From Merdicola sp905200315 (GTDB lineage: Bacteria > Bacillota > Clostridia > TANB77 > CAG-508), in assembly GCA_902461935.1 (NCBI GenBank), contig CABPZP010000001.1, positions 124,001 to 188,000 on the forward strand: 64,000 bases of DNA, read 5' to 3'. The stretch's first letter is position 1; each line of letters begins with the position of its first letter. The position numbers and the translations under genes are program-made. Below are positions 25,854 to 35,024 of this stretch, piece by piece. A model generated the notes under the pieces. It was not told the origin of the DNA. It worked only from the letters and a program-made list of their open reading frames with translations, and made no database searches.

Positions 25854-27044
25854 TTATGCAATTTGTTTTTGTTTTGTATAACTGCCAAGAGTTTTATAAG
25901 AATTTTTTATATTTCTCATTGCTCCCATACTTACTAATTTTTCTTTATAAAATTTTATAATTTTTTCATATCTTAGAACATTTCTTGCTTCGCATAATTT
26001 TTTTAAATCGTTTCTAATGAATAATATTTCTTTTTGTTCTTGATAGTCTTCTGGATTATTTTCTTTTAAAGTTTGTAAAGATTTATATTCATTCCAAAAC
26101 TTTTTATAATATTCCCTTTCTGATGGTTTGTCCCAGTAAATTTTTGTTGATAATAATCTCATATTATAATCTTCTATTAAATCTATTAATAGTGCATATG
26201 CAGATTTTTTCTTTTGTTCAATACGTGTATCTACTATTAAATCTCTGGTTTCTTTTAATAATTTTATATAGCATTGTTCTGCAACAATTAATGGAAGGCT
26301 GTGTGTAAATAATTGTCTGCTTATTCCAAGTAATATTGCCTTTTTTTCTATTAATTCTTTTTGGTCTAATTTTCCAATTGTTAAACCTTCAAATTTTTCG
26401 TATTCGTCCATTATTTCTTTGTAAGTGTTATTATTATCATTTTTTATTTTTATTGGTAATATAGTTCCTATATAGTCTTCTAATGTATTAAATATTTTAT
26501 TATAAATTTCTTCTCTATCTTTTGCAACTAAATTGTCTGCAAGTTGTACTGAATAATGTTTTAATAATCCTTTATATAGTGTATCCATCTTTGCTGAATA
26601 AAATTTTTCGTATTTATTTAGCACTTTTTCTTTATTTTGTGATTTTAAATTTTCATAATCTAAGTCTATTAAATATTTTTGTTTTCTGTATTTATATTCT
26701 AAATATTCTGTTTCTTTTAAATGTGTTACTTCATAATAATTTGCTAAAGCATTTCTTTCAAATTCTGTAGCCGTATCATTTTTTACTTTTTTGTAAACAG
26801 AATCCATTATATATTTATCTATAGATTCTAGATACAATGCATATGTATCTTCGTATTTTTTTCTTGAAGTTTCATCTTTATCTTCTTCATTATATAAGTA
26901 TGCTTTTATAACATTATTTCTTTTTATGGAAATCATTACGCTATTAAATCCAACTTTTGTTGGAATAAGCAATTTACCTATAGTATTTGTTATTTTTTTA
27001 AAAAATGTTTTATCTGTTTCTAAAACTCTAAGTCCTCTTTCCAT
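25854..27044 (-). CDS. hypothetical 396-residue helical protein at the usual phoH position
   Basis: Not recognised. The protein is almost entirely helical and charged, rich in Lys, Glu, Tyr and Leu (YLEYKYRKQKYLIDLDYENL), without signal peptide, membrane segment or P-loop. It sits between yqfD and ybeY, where phoH is normally found, but has no Walker motif and is not PhoH. Three ATGs are clustered; the third (27044) has AAAGG 9 nt upstream and is chosen. Co-expression with yqfC/yqfD suggests a sporulation-stage or ribosome-related role (inference). Confidence 0.65.
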   Translation of the reverse strand: MERGLRVLETDKTFFKKITNTIGKLLIPTKVGFNSVMISIKRNNVIKAYLYNEEDKDETSRKKYEDTYALYLESIDKYIMDSVYKKVKNDTATEFERNALANYYEVTHLKETEYLEYKYRKQKYLIDLDYENLKSQNKEKVLNKYEKFYSAKMDTLYKGLLKHYSVQLADNLVAKDREEIYNKIFNTLEDYIGTILPIKIKNDNNNTYKEIMDEYEKFEGLTIGKLDQKELIEKKAILLGISRQLFTHSLPLIVAEQCYIKLLKETRDLIVDTRIEQKKKSAYALLIDLIEDYNMRLLSTKIYWDKPSEREYYKKFWNEYKSLQTLKENNPEDYQEQKEILFIRNDLKKLCEARNVLRYEKIIKFYKEKLVSMGAMRNIKNSYKTLGSYTKQKQIA

Positions 27045-27057
27045 GTTCATCATCCTT

Positions 27058-28242
27058 TCAAAATACTATTTTCTCTTCAGTGCCTATATTTTCTAATACT
27101 TCATATATAACTTCTACTTCAACATATTCGTTTGTTGTAACTACATTTACAGTTTTATTTTTTATATCTTCCGAATTTGTTATTTGTTCATTTAATTTAT
27201 CTTCTGCTTTTTTTTGTGCTATATTTTTTGCTTCTTCTTCGGTATGTTTTTCTGTTTTTTGAATTGTTTCAAAATTGTTACATTCTGTAATGCTTACGGG
27301 TAGATAAAAATCAGAAAATATTTTTATTTTTTTGTCTGTGTATATTGTATCATAATTTTCAAATTTGGAAAGAGTTTTATACAAATTTATTTGAAAATTA
27401 TTAAATTTTATTTGATATCTTTTTTCTTCATTTCCAGTTTGTTCTTTTTTCTCTTCGCTAAGAAAAACTTTTTCTTTCTCAGAATACCATACTTTTGCAG
27501 TTATTTTTCCAGATCCATGAACATATCTTACTCCAGTGTATTTTCCTTCCATCCATCCTCCAATTAATATATTGCCTTTTTTTACCAAGTCACCTTCTTT
27601 TACTACGGCTGTACCTTTTGTAGCTTCCACTTTTTCTATAATTGCATCTTTGTTAGAAATTATATTGCAATATTCATCATTATTTACTACTTGTGGTTTT
27701 TCTTCTGTTTCTACAATTTTTACTATAACATTCGTTCCTCTTATATTTATTCCTATCCACGAAATATCATTTCTTTTTAGTCTTATTGTATTTATAATTT
27801 CATTTTTATTTATATCTTTTTTTAAAGTTCCAACTTCTAGTCCTTGTTCTTTTAATTCTTCTTGCATTTCCTGTTTTGTTATTTTTTCATTTCCTATTAT
27901 TTCTATATTCCAAACAAATTTCGAAGCTCCAATTATTATTATAAGCACTACTATAAGCCCTATTGCAAATATTTTTCTTTTTTTATATTTATCTAAGAAA
28001 AATGGAACTCCTTTTTTTCTTTCTATATGTATTCTGCAATTTGTTTGTTTTGATATTTCTTTAATATTTCTAAAATCTTTTATTGAAATATTTGCGTGCA
28101 TAATACTTGCTTTTTCTCTTTTCATGCCCCAAAGAAATATTCCTTTTTGTTTGCATATATTTATAAATCTTTCAATATAAAACCCTTCTACATTTATACG
28201 TATATATCCAGTTAATTTATTTAATAATATTTTAAAGAACAA
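27058..28242 (-). CDS. yqfD: sporulation protein YqfD
   Basis: A 394-residue protein of the sigma-E regulon. One membrane segment at about residues 92-112 (IFAIGLIVVLIIIIGASKFVW) separates a cytoplasmic N-terminal part from a large external part with NEKITKQEMQEEL and a VVKEGDLVKKGNILIGGWMEG hairpin-like domain. The start is TTG 28242 with GGAGG 7 nt upstream, inside the last codons of yqfC, so the two are coupled. Confidence 0.9.
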   Translation of the reverse strand: MFFKILLNKLTGYIRINVEGFYIERFINICKQKGIFLWGMKREKASIMHANISIKDFRNIKEISKQTNCRIHIERKKGVPFFLDKYKKRKIFAIGLIVVLIIIIGASKFVWNIEIIGNEKITKQEMQEELKEQGLEVGTLKKDINKNEIINTIRLKRNDISWIGINIRGTNVIVKIVETEEKPQVVNNDEYCNIISNKDAIIEKVEATKGTAVVKEGDLVKKGNILIGGWMEGKYTGVRYVHGSGKITAKVWYSEKEKVFLSEEKKEQTGNEEKRYQIKFNNFQINLYKTLSKFENYDTIYTDKKIKIFSDFYLPVSITECNNFETIQKTEKHTEEEAKNIAQKKAEDKLNEQITNSEDIKNKTVNVVTTNEYVEVEVIYEVLENIGTEEKIVF

Positions 28243-28244
28243 GT

Positions 28245-28541
28245 TTATTCCTCCTCATCTGTCGCACTTTCAAAATCTATACTTTCTATTTTTCCGGTTA
28301 TTATTAAATCTTCATCTGTCATTTCGTTCAAACTTAAATTAAAGCCATTTATATTTAAAACTCCTATTGTAGTATTTAATCTTACAAAAAAATTTTCATA
28401 TTCCAAAATTCCTTTATAATTTTCTACCATTATTTTTTTAAATCCTATTATTGTAACTTTAGGTTCATTGTTTGTTATTTCTTCTGGAAATTCTAAAATA
28501 TTATTTATCTTAGCAGTGTGATTTTTCTTATTTTTTCTCAT
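28245..28541 (-). CDS. yqfC: sporulation protein YqfC
   Basis: A 98-residue protein. The pattern LEFPEEITNNEPKVTIIG, KGILEYENFFVRLNT and GFNLSLNEMTDEDLIITGKI is that of YqfC, a YabP-like beta protein required for sporulation. It precedes yqfD directly. Confidence 0.9.
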   Translation of the reverse strand: MRKNKKNHTAKINNILEFPEEITNNEPKVTIIGFKKIMVENYKGILEYENFFVRLNTTIGVLNINGFNLSLNEMTDEDLIITGKIESIDFESATDEEE

Positions 28542-28556
28542 TAAACTTCACCTCAA

Positions 28557-29366
28557 TTATTTTTCAAATTCATTTAATGGCTTTATTTCATACCCTTCAT
28601 TTTTTGCTTCTTTTATAATATCCCCTAACACATTACAATTATCTTTTGAATTTCCATGTAATAGCATAATTTCTCCATTATGAAAATTATTTATAATCAT
28701 CTTTTTTGCATTTTCTTCTCCACTTTGGTTATTTTCTTCCCAATCTTTATATGCAAAACTCCACATTACTGTTTTATATCCTAAATTATTGCATTCATTT
28801 AGAGTTCTTTCACTATATTCTCCTTTGGGTGGCCTTATATATTTCATTTCATATCCAAATTTTTCGTAAATTGCTAAATGCAAATCCATTACTTCTTTTT
28901 TTATTTCTTCATTTGATATATCTGGCATACTTTTATGATTTACTGTATGATTTCCAACTATATGACCTTCATCTATCATTCTTTTTACTAATTCCTCATT
29001 TGTATTTAAATAATGCGCAGTTATAAAAAATGTTGCTTTAACATTATTTTCTTTTAAGGTATCTAAAATTTTTTCTGTGTATCCTGCTTCATATCCCTCG
29101 TCAAAAGTTATATATATGTATTTTTTCTCGCTATTTCCCATACAATAGCCCTCATATTTATTTATTAATTCTGCATTAACTTTCCCTAAATCTGGTTGTT
29201 TATTATCTTTTTCTCGTTTTATTCCCCACCCAATTTTTTTATTGCTTAAAGTAGTTTGAGCATTTGTTTCAACAGCTTCTTCACAATCATTTTCAGTCAT
29301 AAAAACACAAAAAGAAAAAATTAAAATAATAACACTACAATAAATAAAAATAGACTTTTTATTCAT
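28557..29366 (-). CDS. pdaA: polysaccharide deacetylase, PdaA-type (delta-lactam forming)
   Basis: NodB-fold deacetylase. TFDEGYEAGYTEK carries the metal Asp pair, HTVNH the two His ligands, RPPKGEYS the catalytic Arg region, and MLLHG the final motif. The N-terminal segment (residues 5-22) is a signal or anchor. TFDEGYE is the PdaA variant of the usual TFDDG. PdaA de-N-acetylates muramic acid so that muramic-delta-lactam forms in spore cortex; this fits the yqfC/yqfD neighbours. Confidence 0.85.
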   Translation of the reverse strand: MNKKSIFIYCSVIILIFSFCVFMTENDCEEAVETNAQTTLSNKKIGWGIKREKDNKQPDLGKVNAELINKYEGYCMGNSEKKYIYITFDEGYEAGYTEKILDTLKENNVKATFFITAHYLNTNEELVKRMIDEGHIVGNHTVNHKSMPDISNEEIKKEVMDLHLAIYEKFGYEMKYIRPPKGEYSERTLNECNNLGYKTVMWSFAYKDWEENNQSGEENAKKMIINNFHNGEIMLLHGNSKDNCNVLGDIIKEAKNEGYEIKPLNEFEK

Positions 29367-29440
29367 ATCTTCTCTCCCCTCTTTTTTCTAATGTATGTGT
29401 TATTTTTTTATTTTATTACATATTTAAAAGCGTAAAAATA

Positions 29441-29461
29441 AGACACAAATTAGTGTCTTGT
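29441..29461 (-). terminator. terminator after the cohesin/dockerin gene
   Basis: AAGACAC pairs with GTGTCTT around a 7-nt loop, followed on the minus strand by ATTTTTACG. Confidence 0.65.
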
Positions 29462-29497
29462 TAAAATATATTTTTTATAAAAATATTAATTTACATT

Positions 29498-31777
29498 TTA
29501 TGGTAATATTTCTATAGTTCCTATGTAATTAGCTCCAATAGATTTATTCCATATATCTTTATTTGCAAATTGTATGCAATTATAGTTATTATCGTTTTTT
29601 ACATTACCATATTTAGAAATTCTTATATAAACTTTCCAATTTCCTTGGCTAATTTCTTTTGGTAATACTTCGCTAATTTGCAAGTTTGTTGTTTCTTTTG
29701 AGTTCCAACTTGTAACATCTATATTAGTTGGAATTTCATATACCTTTCCTTCTTTTTCAAGAACAAGGCTTGTTTTTTTATCATTTACTACATTTGCAAA
29801 TCCTACATTTTCTATTTGTAAATTTATTTTTAATTTTTTGTTTTTTTGTAGTTTATTTGTTATTTTTGAATTTCTTAATACAAATCTATATCCTAAGTGA
29901 TTCTCCACATATACATATCCTGTTTGATTTTTATATACTAAATCTTCTCCGTTGTATTTTTCGTTTTTCCACATATCTAATACATTATTATTCCACTGCG
30001 AGTTTAAGTATGTAGTATGTGTTTTAAAACCTTCTTTAGATATATAGTCTGTGGTATTTAAAGCTTGTCCTGTGGCACTGTTTGCAACTACTTCTCCTCC
30101 ATATAATGTATGCAGAGCTTGTTTTTCCAACCAAGCTATTTCTATTTTTCTATTTTGAAATGTTCCTAAATCGCTTTCAGAACCTAAGTATCCATCATTA
30201 TATAGTCCTATTCTATAACTATCTGTTCCTTTTTCACTTATATCTTTATCTAAGTTGCTTCTTTCTATTTTTTTCCATCCTGTATAATATACTGGTGTTC
30301 TAACTCCAATTTTCATAGTATTAGGAGTTACCTTTAAAAATTCATCTATTGCCTTGCTTACATTTTCTACTGTGCATATTTTACTTGAATGCATTTCTCC
30401 CCATGGTCCAAAAAATCCTAATTCTACATACGAAATAACATCTTTGTTATTATTAAAAATTGGCTCTAACTGAGCTATGTGAGTTAATATCATTTCCAAA
30501 CTTGGCTCTAAATCTTTTTTTCCTTCAAAGTTATCGTATGCAAATCTTATAATAACATTTCCATTGTTTTTCTTTATATTTTCTAGTGTAGCATTCAGGC
30601 TTTCTAACATATCGTCTGTAAATTTTAAATCCTCATTTTCTTTATTTACTTTACCTGAAAATTCTCCAATTCCTACTCTTAAATGTACTAAATTATTTTT
30701 TGGAGAAATAGGTGTATTATCTGTTGGTTTCATTTTTATAAATACTGGTGTGTAAAAACCTCTTTCTGGATTTTGTATATTTTCTAAGGTTTCTGTATAA
30801 TCTATATCATTTACATCTACTAAATTGCTATTTTCTTCAACTTTTTTTGTTAAAAGAGATACATCTGTTATATTAATTTTTCCATCATCATTCATATCTG
30901 CATTATATAATTTTTCATTTTGCAAATTTGTTGTATGTATTAAATGTAATTGCAATAATTTAACATCCTCGTAGTCTATTTTTGAATCATCATTTAGTTG
31001 ACCCTTTATGTTTATTGTAGAATTAGTTGCATATATACTTCCAACTGATTGCATTCCTATACAAAAAGTTAATATTGTTATAAACAATTTAAAAATCTTT
31101 TTATCAATTTTTTTGTATTTTCTTCTAATAATTAAAGAAATTATTATTAATATTATAATTGCAATTAAAATTATTATTTTGTTATTGACTTCACCTGTTT
31201 TTGGCAATATTCCTAGAAACACATTGTCTTCTTCATTTTTTTCTTCTGGTTCATTATTATTTTCCTGATTGTTTTCATTCGTTGTAGTTTGTGAATTGTT
31301 TATATTTTCGTTATTATTTATAATATTTATTTTTAAATTTGTTTCAGTTATATTAATGTACTCTGTTCCTTCTGATGCAGTTATATCTTTTATTTTTATA
31401 TTTGTTTCTTGTATACTCGTTTGTTGTTTTACTTTTAAAGTAATTTGTAAAACATCCTTAGTATCCTCAGTTTCATTATTCTTTATAGCTATAAATTCCT
31501 TTGTATTATTGTTGTATTGTAATTGTCTCCAATTATTTAAAGTTTTAAAATCTTGCTCTTTTACTTCTTCAAATACTTCACTATCATATTCTAAAGTAGC
31601 TTTATATGCATTTATATTTGTTTCGTTATATGAAAGAGTAACTATAATTTCTTCTCCAGTTTTTATAGTATTTTTATTACATTTTAAGCTAGATATGTTT
31701 TCCATGCTAGCATTTGAACAGTTGCATATACAAATTATAATTATCGCTAAAAATATAGAAAAATTAATTTTTTTCAT
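29498..31777 (-). CDS. secreted cohesin-LPKTG-dockerin-DUF4874/DUF4832 fusion protein
   Basis: Signal peptide 1-24. Residues 27-150 look like a cohesin-type beta sandwich (GEEIIVTLSYNET, YKATLEYDSEVFEEV). An Asn/Glu linker leads to LPKTG (191-195), a hydrophobic stretch (201-217) and RRKYKK: a complete sortase signal, but in the middle of the protein. A second hydrophobic segment follows (230-250, ending SIYA, signal-peptidase-like), then a dockerin (258-313) with two Ca-binding repeats (NDDSKIDYEDVKLLQ and MNDDGKINITDVSLL), then DUF4874/DUF4832 (about 325-759, with QNPERGFY and FFGPWGEMHS), a glycosidase-like barrel. The frame is continuous. Confidence 0.75.
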   Translation of the reverse strand: MKKINFSIFLAIIIICICNCSNASMENISSLKCNKNTIKTGEEIIVTLSYNETNINAYKATLEYDSEVFEEVKEQDFKTLNNWRQLQYNNNTKEFIAIKNNETEDTKDVLQITLKVKQQTSIQETNIKIKDITASEGTEYINITETNLKINIINNNENINNSQTTTNENNQENNNEPEEKNEEDNVFLGILPKTGEVNNKIIILIAIIILIIISLIIRRKYKKIDKKIFKLFITILTFCIGMQSVGSIYATNSTINIKGQLNDDSKIDYEDVKLLQLHLIHTTNLQNEKLYNADMNDDGKINITDVSLLTKKVEENSNLVDVNDIDYTETLENIQNPERGFYTPVFIKMKPTDNTPISPKNNLVHLRVGIGEFSGKVNKENEDLKFTDDMLESLNATLENIKKNNGNVIIRFAYDNFEGKKDLEPSLEMILTHIAQLEPIFNNNKDVISYVELGFFGPWGEMHSSKICTVENVSKAIDEFLKVTPNTMKIGVRTPVYYTGWKKIERSNLDKDISEKGTDSYRIGLYNDGYLGSESDLGTFQNRKIEIAWLEKQALHTLYGGEVVANSATGQALNTTDYISKEGFKTHTTYLNSQWNNNVLDMWKNEKYNGEDLVYKNQTGYVYVENHLGYRFVLRNSKITNKLQKNKKLKINLQIENVGFANVVNDKKTSLVLEKEGKVYEIPTNIDVTSWNSKETTNLQISEVLPKEISQGNWKVYIRISKYGNVKNDNNYNCIQFANKDIWNKSIGANYIGTIEILP

Positions 31778-31915
31778 AAAATCTCAATCCTTTTTTTATA
31801 CTGTTAAAATTATAACACAATAAGTATAAAATTATAACAAATTTTGTTGTTTAACTTTACTTATGACATTTTTCTACAGTATTTTTATCAATTTTCTCTA
31901 TTTAACTTACAAATA

Positions 31916-31944
31916 TTGACATTTTTTAGATTTTACTTTAATAT
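31916..31944 (+). promoter_or_regulatory. promoter of the agrA-agrC pair
   Basis: TTGACA (31916-31921), 17-nt spacer, TAATAT (31939-31944), about 55 nt upstream of the first start codon. Confidence 0.65.
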
Positions 31945-31998
31945 GTAAAAAAATAATTTTTCAGGCATAACTATTTTTTGTTTATGGAGGAAAAGCTT

Positions 31999-32736
31999 AT
32001 GTTAAAATTTGCAGTATGCGATGATAACATAATTATTTTAAATAGATTGACAAAAATGTTAGAAAATATATTTCTAAAAAACCATTTATGTGCTGAGGTT
32101 GTATTATCTTCTAATTCATCTAAAGAATTAATTGAATATACTAATTCTAATAATTTAGATGTTCTTATTTTAGATATCGATTTCAAATCTGAATGTTCTG
32201 GCTTAGAACTAGCAAAAAAAATTCGTGAAAAAAATAAAGATATGTATTTAATTTTTTCTACTGGTCATTTAGAATATGCTTTAATTGCATATAAATTAAA
32301 AACTTTTGACTATCTCCCAAAACCTGTTACTCCCGAACGATTAGTAGATACAATTAATCGAATTTTCGATGATATTTCTAATGATACTGAAACTAACTTT
32401 ATTACTATTGGAAACAGTAAAATTTTAGTTGCTCAAAACGAAATAGATTATATTCAAAAAGATGGAATGAAAGTTATTTATCACACACATAAACAAACGT
32501 ATGAAGTTTATTCATCCTTTTCCAAAATCCAAGATACTTTGCCTAAAAATTTTGTAAGATGTCATAAATCTTACATAGTTAACACTCAAAATATTGTTAA
32601 CATTGAGTCTGATAGCAATACTATTTCATTTGCTTCTAACAGTAATTGTTATATTGGACCAAAATACAAAAATAATTTTATGGAGGTTTTTACACATGCA
32701 AATTTTACAAACTATTTGGACAGCTTTAACAACTGA
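31999..32736 (+). CDS. agrA: LytTR-type response regulator (AgrA-like)
   Basis: The N-terminal receiver has DD at 8-9, the phospho-acceptor Asp59 in LILDID and Lys in YLPKPV. The C-terminal LytTR DNA-binding domain (about 130-240) shows DYIQKDGMKVIYHT and FVRCHKSYIVN. GGAGG lies 8 nt before ATG 31999. It probably activates the agr promoter(s) in response to the peptide signal. The next gene, the sensor kinase, overlaps its end by 41 nt. Confidence 0.9.
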   Translation: MLKFAVCDDNIIILNRLTKMLENIFLKNHLCAEVVLSSNSSKELIEYTNSNNLDVLILDIDFKSECSGLELAKKIREKNKDMYLIFSTGHLEYALIAYKLKTFDYLPKPVTPERLVDTINRIFDDISNDTETNFITIGNSKILVAQNEIDYIQKDGMKVIYHTHKQTYEVYSSFSKIQDTLPKNFVRCHKSYIVNTQNIVNIESDSNTISFASNSNCYIGPKYKNNFMEVFTHANFTNYLDSFNN

Positions 32737-34045
32737 AAATGATCGATTTATAACTTTAATAAGTATTCCTTTAATTTTTATTGAAGTCTATATTTTTATG
32801 CTTATATTCACTACCATATTTAGAATTAACACTACAAAAAAGAAAAAATTACTGTATGTTCTTTCTTTTTCAATATCGAGTTGTTTATCAAGATTCATTA
32901 TTCCAGAACCATATGGAGTATTTATAAATTTGATTTTATGTCCTATTTTAATTATTATACTCTTTAAAACAAGTATATTAAAAGCAATTTTTTCAGAAAT
33001 AATTCCAACCTTTGTTGGTGGAATTATTGATTTAATTTTATTTAAATTATTTGCTTATTTTTTCAATATGGTATGTACAACTGCACTAAACATTCCAATA
33101 TATAGAATAATTTTTTCTGCAGTTGAATACACCTGTTTATATTTAATTTATTTACTTATTAGAAACTTAAATTTTTCTATTATTTTACATGATTTTAAAA
33201 GTAAAAATCAGAAATTAATATTAACTCTTAATTCTATTTTTGGAATAATAGCTATTTTTACTCAAATGTATATTTCATTTTACTACATTCATACTCTTCC
33301 AGTCTTTGTAGTTATAATAAATATTTCAAGTTTAATAGCTTATTTTATAATCAGTATTTACAGTTTAATCAGTACAAATAAATTAAATATAGCAAGAGAA
33401 AATTTAGAAGAAACAAGATTAATGAATAAAACATTAACAATTTTAAACGATAAAATTAGAGCTTTTAGACATGATTTTAATAATATAATTCAAGCACTTG
33501 GTGGTTATATACAAGCAAAAGATATAGATGGACTTGAAAAATATTATTCTCAACTCTTAAAAGATTGCCAAGAAGTAAATAATTTAACAGGATTAAATCC
33601 AGAATCTATTAATAATCCTGCAATTTACAGTTTACTTGCTTCTAAATATTATTTAGCAACTGAAAAAGGAATTGAATTTGACTTAGATATTTTTATGGAT
33701 TTAACTTCAATAGATATGAAAATATATGAATTTTGTAGAATATTAGGAATACTTTTAGATAATGCAATACAAGCAACTCAAGAATGTGAAGAAAAACAAA
33801 TTACAGTAACAATAAGAAAAGATAATAGATGTAAACGTCAATTATTAATTGTAGAAAATACATATAAAGAAAAAGACATAGACACAGAAAAAATATTTGA
33901 AAAAGGTTATTCAACAAAAGAAGGTAATACTGGACTTGGCTTATGGGAAGTTCGCCAAATATTACTTAAAAATACAAACTTAAATTTATTTACAAGTAAA
34001 GATGATAAATACTTTAAACAACAATTAGAAATTTATAAAGGTTAG
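32696..34045 (+). CDS. agrC: AgrC-like sensor histidine kinase
   Basis: A 449-residue protein with six to seven membrane segments in the first 220 residues (LISIPLIFIEVYIFMLIF and others), then a short coiled coil, the phospho-acceptor His in AFRHDFNNIIQ, and a GHKL ATPase domain with N box LLDNAIQAT and G box GNTGLGLW. This is the architecture of peptide-sensing AgrC kinases. ATG 32696 has GGAGG inside the response-regulator gene. A hairpin terminator follows directly. Confidence 0.88.
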   Translation: MQILQTIWTALTTENDRFITLISIPLIFIEVYIFMLIFTTIFRINTTKKKKLLYVLSFSISSCLSRFIIPEPYGVFINLILCPILIIILFKTSILKAIFSEIIPTFVGGIIDLILFKLFAYFFNMVCTTALNIPIYRIIFSAVEYTCLYLIYLLIRNLNFSIILHDFKSKNQKLILTLNSIFGIIAIFTQMYISFYYIHTLPVFVVIINISSLIAYFIISIYSLISTNKLNIARENLEETRLMNKTLTILNDKIRAFRHDFNNIIQALGGYIQAKDIDGLEKYYSQLLKDCQEVNNLTGLNPESINNPAIYSLLASKYYLATEKGIEFDLDIFMDLTSIDMKIYEFCRILGILLDNAIQATQECEEKQITVTIRKDNRCKRQLLIVENTYKEKDIDTEKIFEKGYSTKEGNTGLGLWEVRQILLKNTNLNLFTSKDDKYFKQQLEIYKG

Positions 34046-34070
34046 AGAAGATGCTTTAAAAGCATCTTCA
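34046..34070 (+). terminator. terminator after agrC
   Basis: GAAGATGCTTT and AAAGCATCTTC form a tight hairpin starting at the stop codon, followed by ATTTCTT. Confidence 0.8.
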
Positions 34071-34081
34071 TTTCTTATATA

Positions 34082-34201
34082 CTAGTCTTTTTTTATTAAT
34101 TGAGCTGGACATTTTGGTTGATGCATAATTGTAAATACAAAACTTGCTGTATTAGTATTTCTAGCATATTTTTCAGCTATTTTAGCAACTAATTTTAACA
34201 T
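34082..34201 (-). CDS. agrD: AgrD-type cyclic lactone autoinducer pre-peptide
   Basis: A 39-residue peptide. The N-terminus MLKLVAKIAEKYARNT is an amphipathic leader, the middle is hydrophobic (ASFVFTIM), and the core HQPKCPAQL is followed by a charged tail IKKD. In AgrD peptides a Cys forms a thiolactone with the residue five positions on; here CPAQL would be the ring and residues before it the exocyclic tail. GGGGAGG is 9 nt upstream of ATG 34201 (an ATG two codons earlier is too close). agrB lies directly upstream on the same strand. Confidence 0.85.
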   Translation of the reverse strand: MLKLVAKIAEKYARNTNTASFVFTIMHQPKCPAQLIKKD

Positions 34202-34265
34202 ATCCATTCTCCTCCCCTTTTATTATTTTCTATAAAAAGATTATTTGCCGGCTTTATAATCTTTA

Positions 34266-34889
34266 TTATACTAAATTATTTTCTGCCTTTAGCTTAGAGT
34301 AACCATATTCACATCTGCTTATTTTATAGGCAGGTTTTGTTATATTAATTGTTTGTAATAAAATTGTATATATTAAAATATTTGAAATTAAAGTATTTTT
34401 AATAACTAATGCTACACTTAAAGAAATTGCCATTGTTATATATGAAAGTATTTTTTTAGTTTTTCTTTCTTTTTTAGTAAGTATTGGCAAATTTATTGTA
34501 TCTGCTGGTGCATATATGCTTATCATTATAATTGCAAATATAAATAATAATATTACTGATATATATTTATAATTTCCAATTATTGGTAAATATTTTGCAA
34601 ATACTCCTGGAATGCAATACATTGCTGTGGTACATATAAAGCAACCAATATGTGTTTTTAAATGAAATCCTCCTGTAAAACCTCTATATGGTATTAAGCA
34701 TACAAGTGTAATTAATGTGTATTTTCCAACTCCTAGTATAAATGCTAGTGCTATTGCTAAAAACATTTTTGGAATTTCACCTATTATTAGTTGTAATCCA
34801 TAATTAATTACTTCTAACCTTGCTTCGTCAAAGTCTGGATTTTCTTTTGAGATTTTTTTTGTTATAGTTTCACAAATTTTATCTATCAT
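34266..34889 (-). CDS. agrB: AgrB-type autoinducer-processing membrane protease
   Basis: A 207-residue protein with five to six membrane helices. The catalytic His76 and Cys83 of GFHLKTHIGCFIC match H77/C84 of staphylococcal AgrB. It cleaves the AgrD C-terminal tail and forms the thiolactone ring. AGAGGA precedes ATG. With agrD it forms an operon that converges on agrA-agrC instead of the usual agrBDCA order. Confidence 0.92.
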   Translation of the reverse strand: MIDKICETITKKISKENPDFDEARLEVINYGLQLIIGEIPKMFLAIALAFILGVGKYTLITLVCLIPYRGFTGGFHLKTHIGCFICTTAMYCIPGVFAKYLPIIGNYKYISVILLFIFAIIMISIYAPADTINLPILTKKERKTKKILSYITMAISLSVALVIKNTLISNILIYTILLQTINITKPAYKISRCEYGYSKLKAENNLV

Positions 34890-34967
34890 ATATTTTTCCT
34901 CTGCTTTTCTTAAGCTGTCTTAATTATAATTATTGTTTTTATAATTTTTTCAATTGTTATATGAAAC

Positions 34968-35018
34968 ACAAAAAAACATATACGAAAACTATAAAAAATT
35001 GTTTCGTATATGTTTTTG
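34968..35018 (-). terminator. terminator after the RluA-family gene
   Basis: AAAACATATACGAAA pairs with TTTCGTATATGTTTT in a 15-bp stem between agrB and the pseudouridine synthase stop codon. Confidence 0.75.
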
Positions 35019-35024
35019 GCACTT

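Noticed and set aside
25854..27044. PhoH-family ATPase expected at this position
   Set aside because: No Walker A, Walker B or KH-like part; the protein is a helical, lysine-rich sequence.
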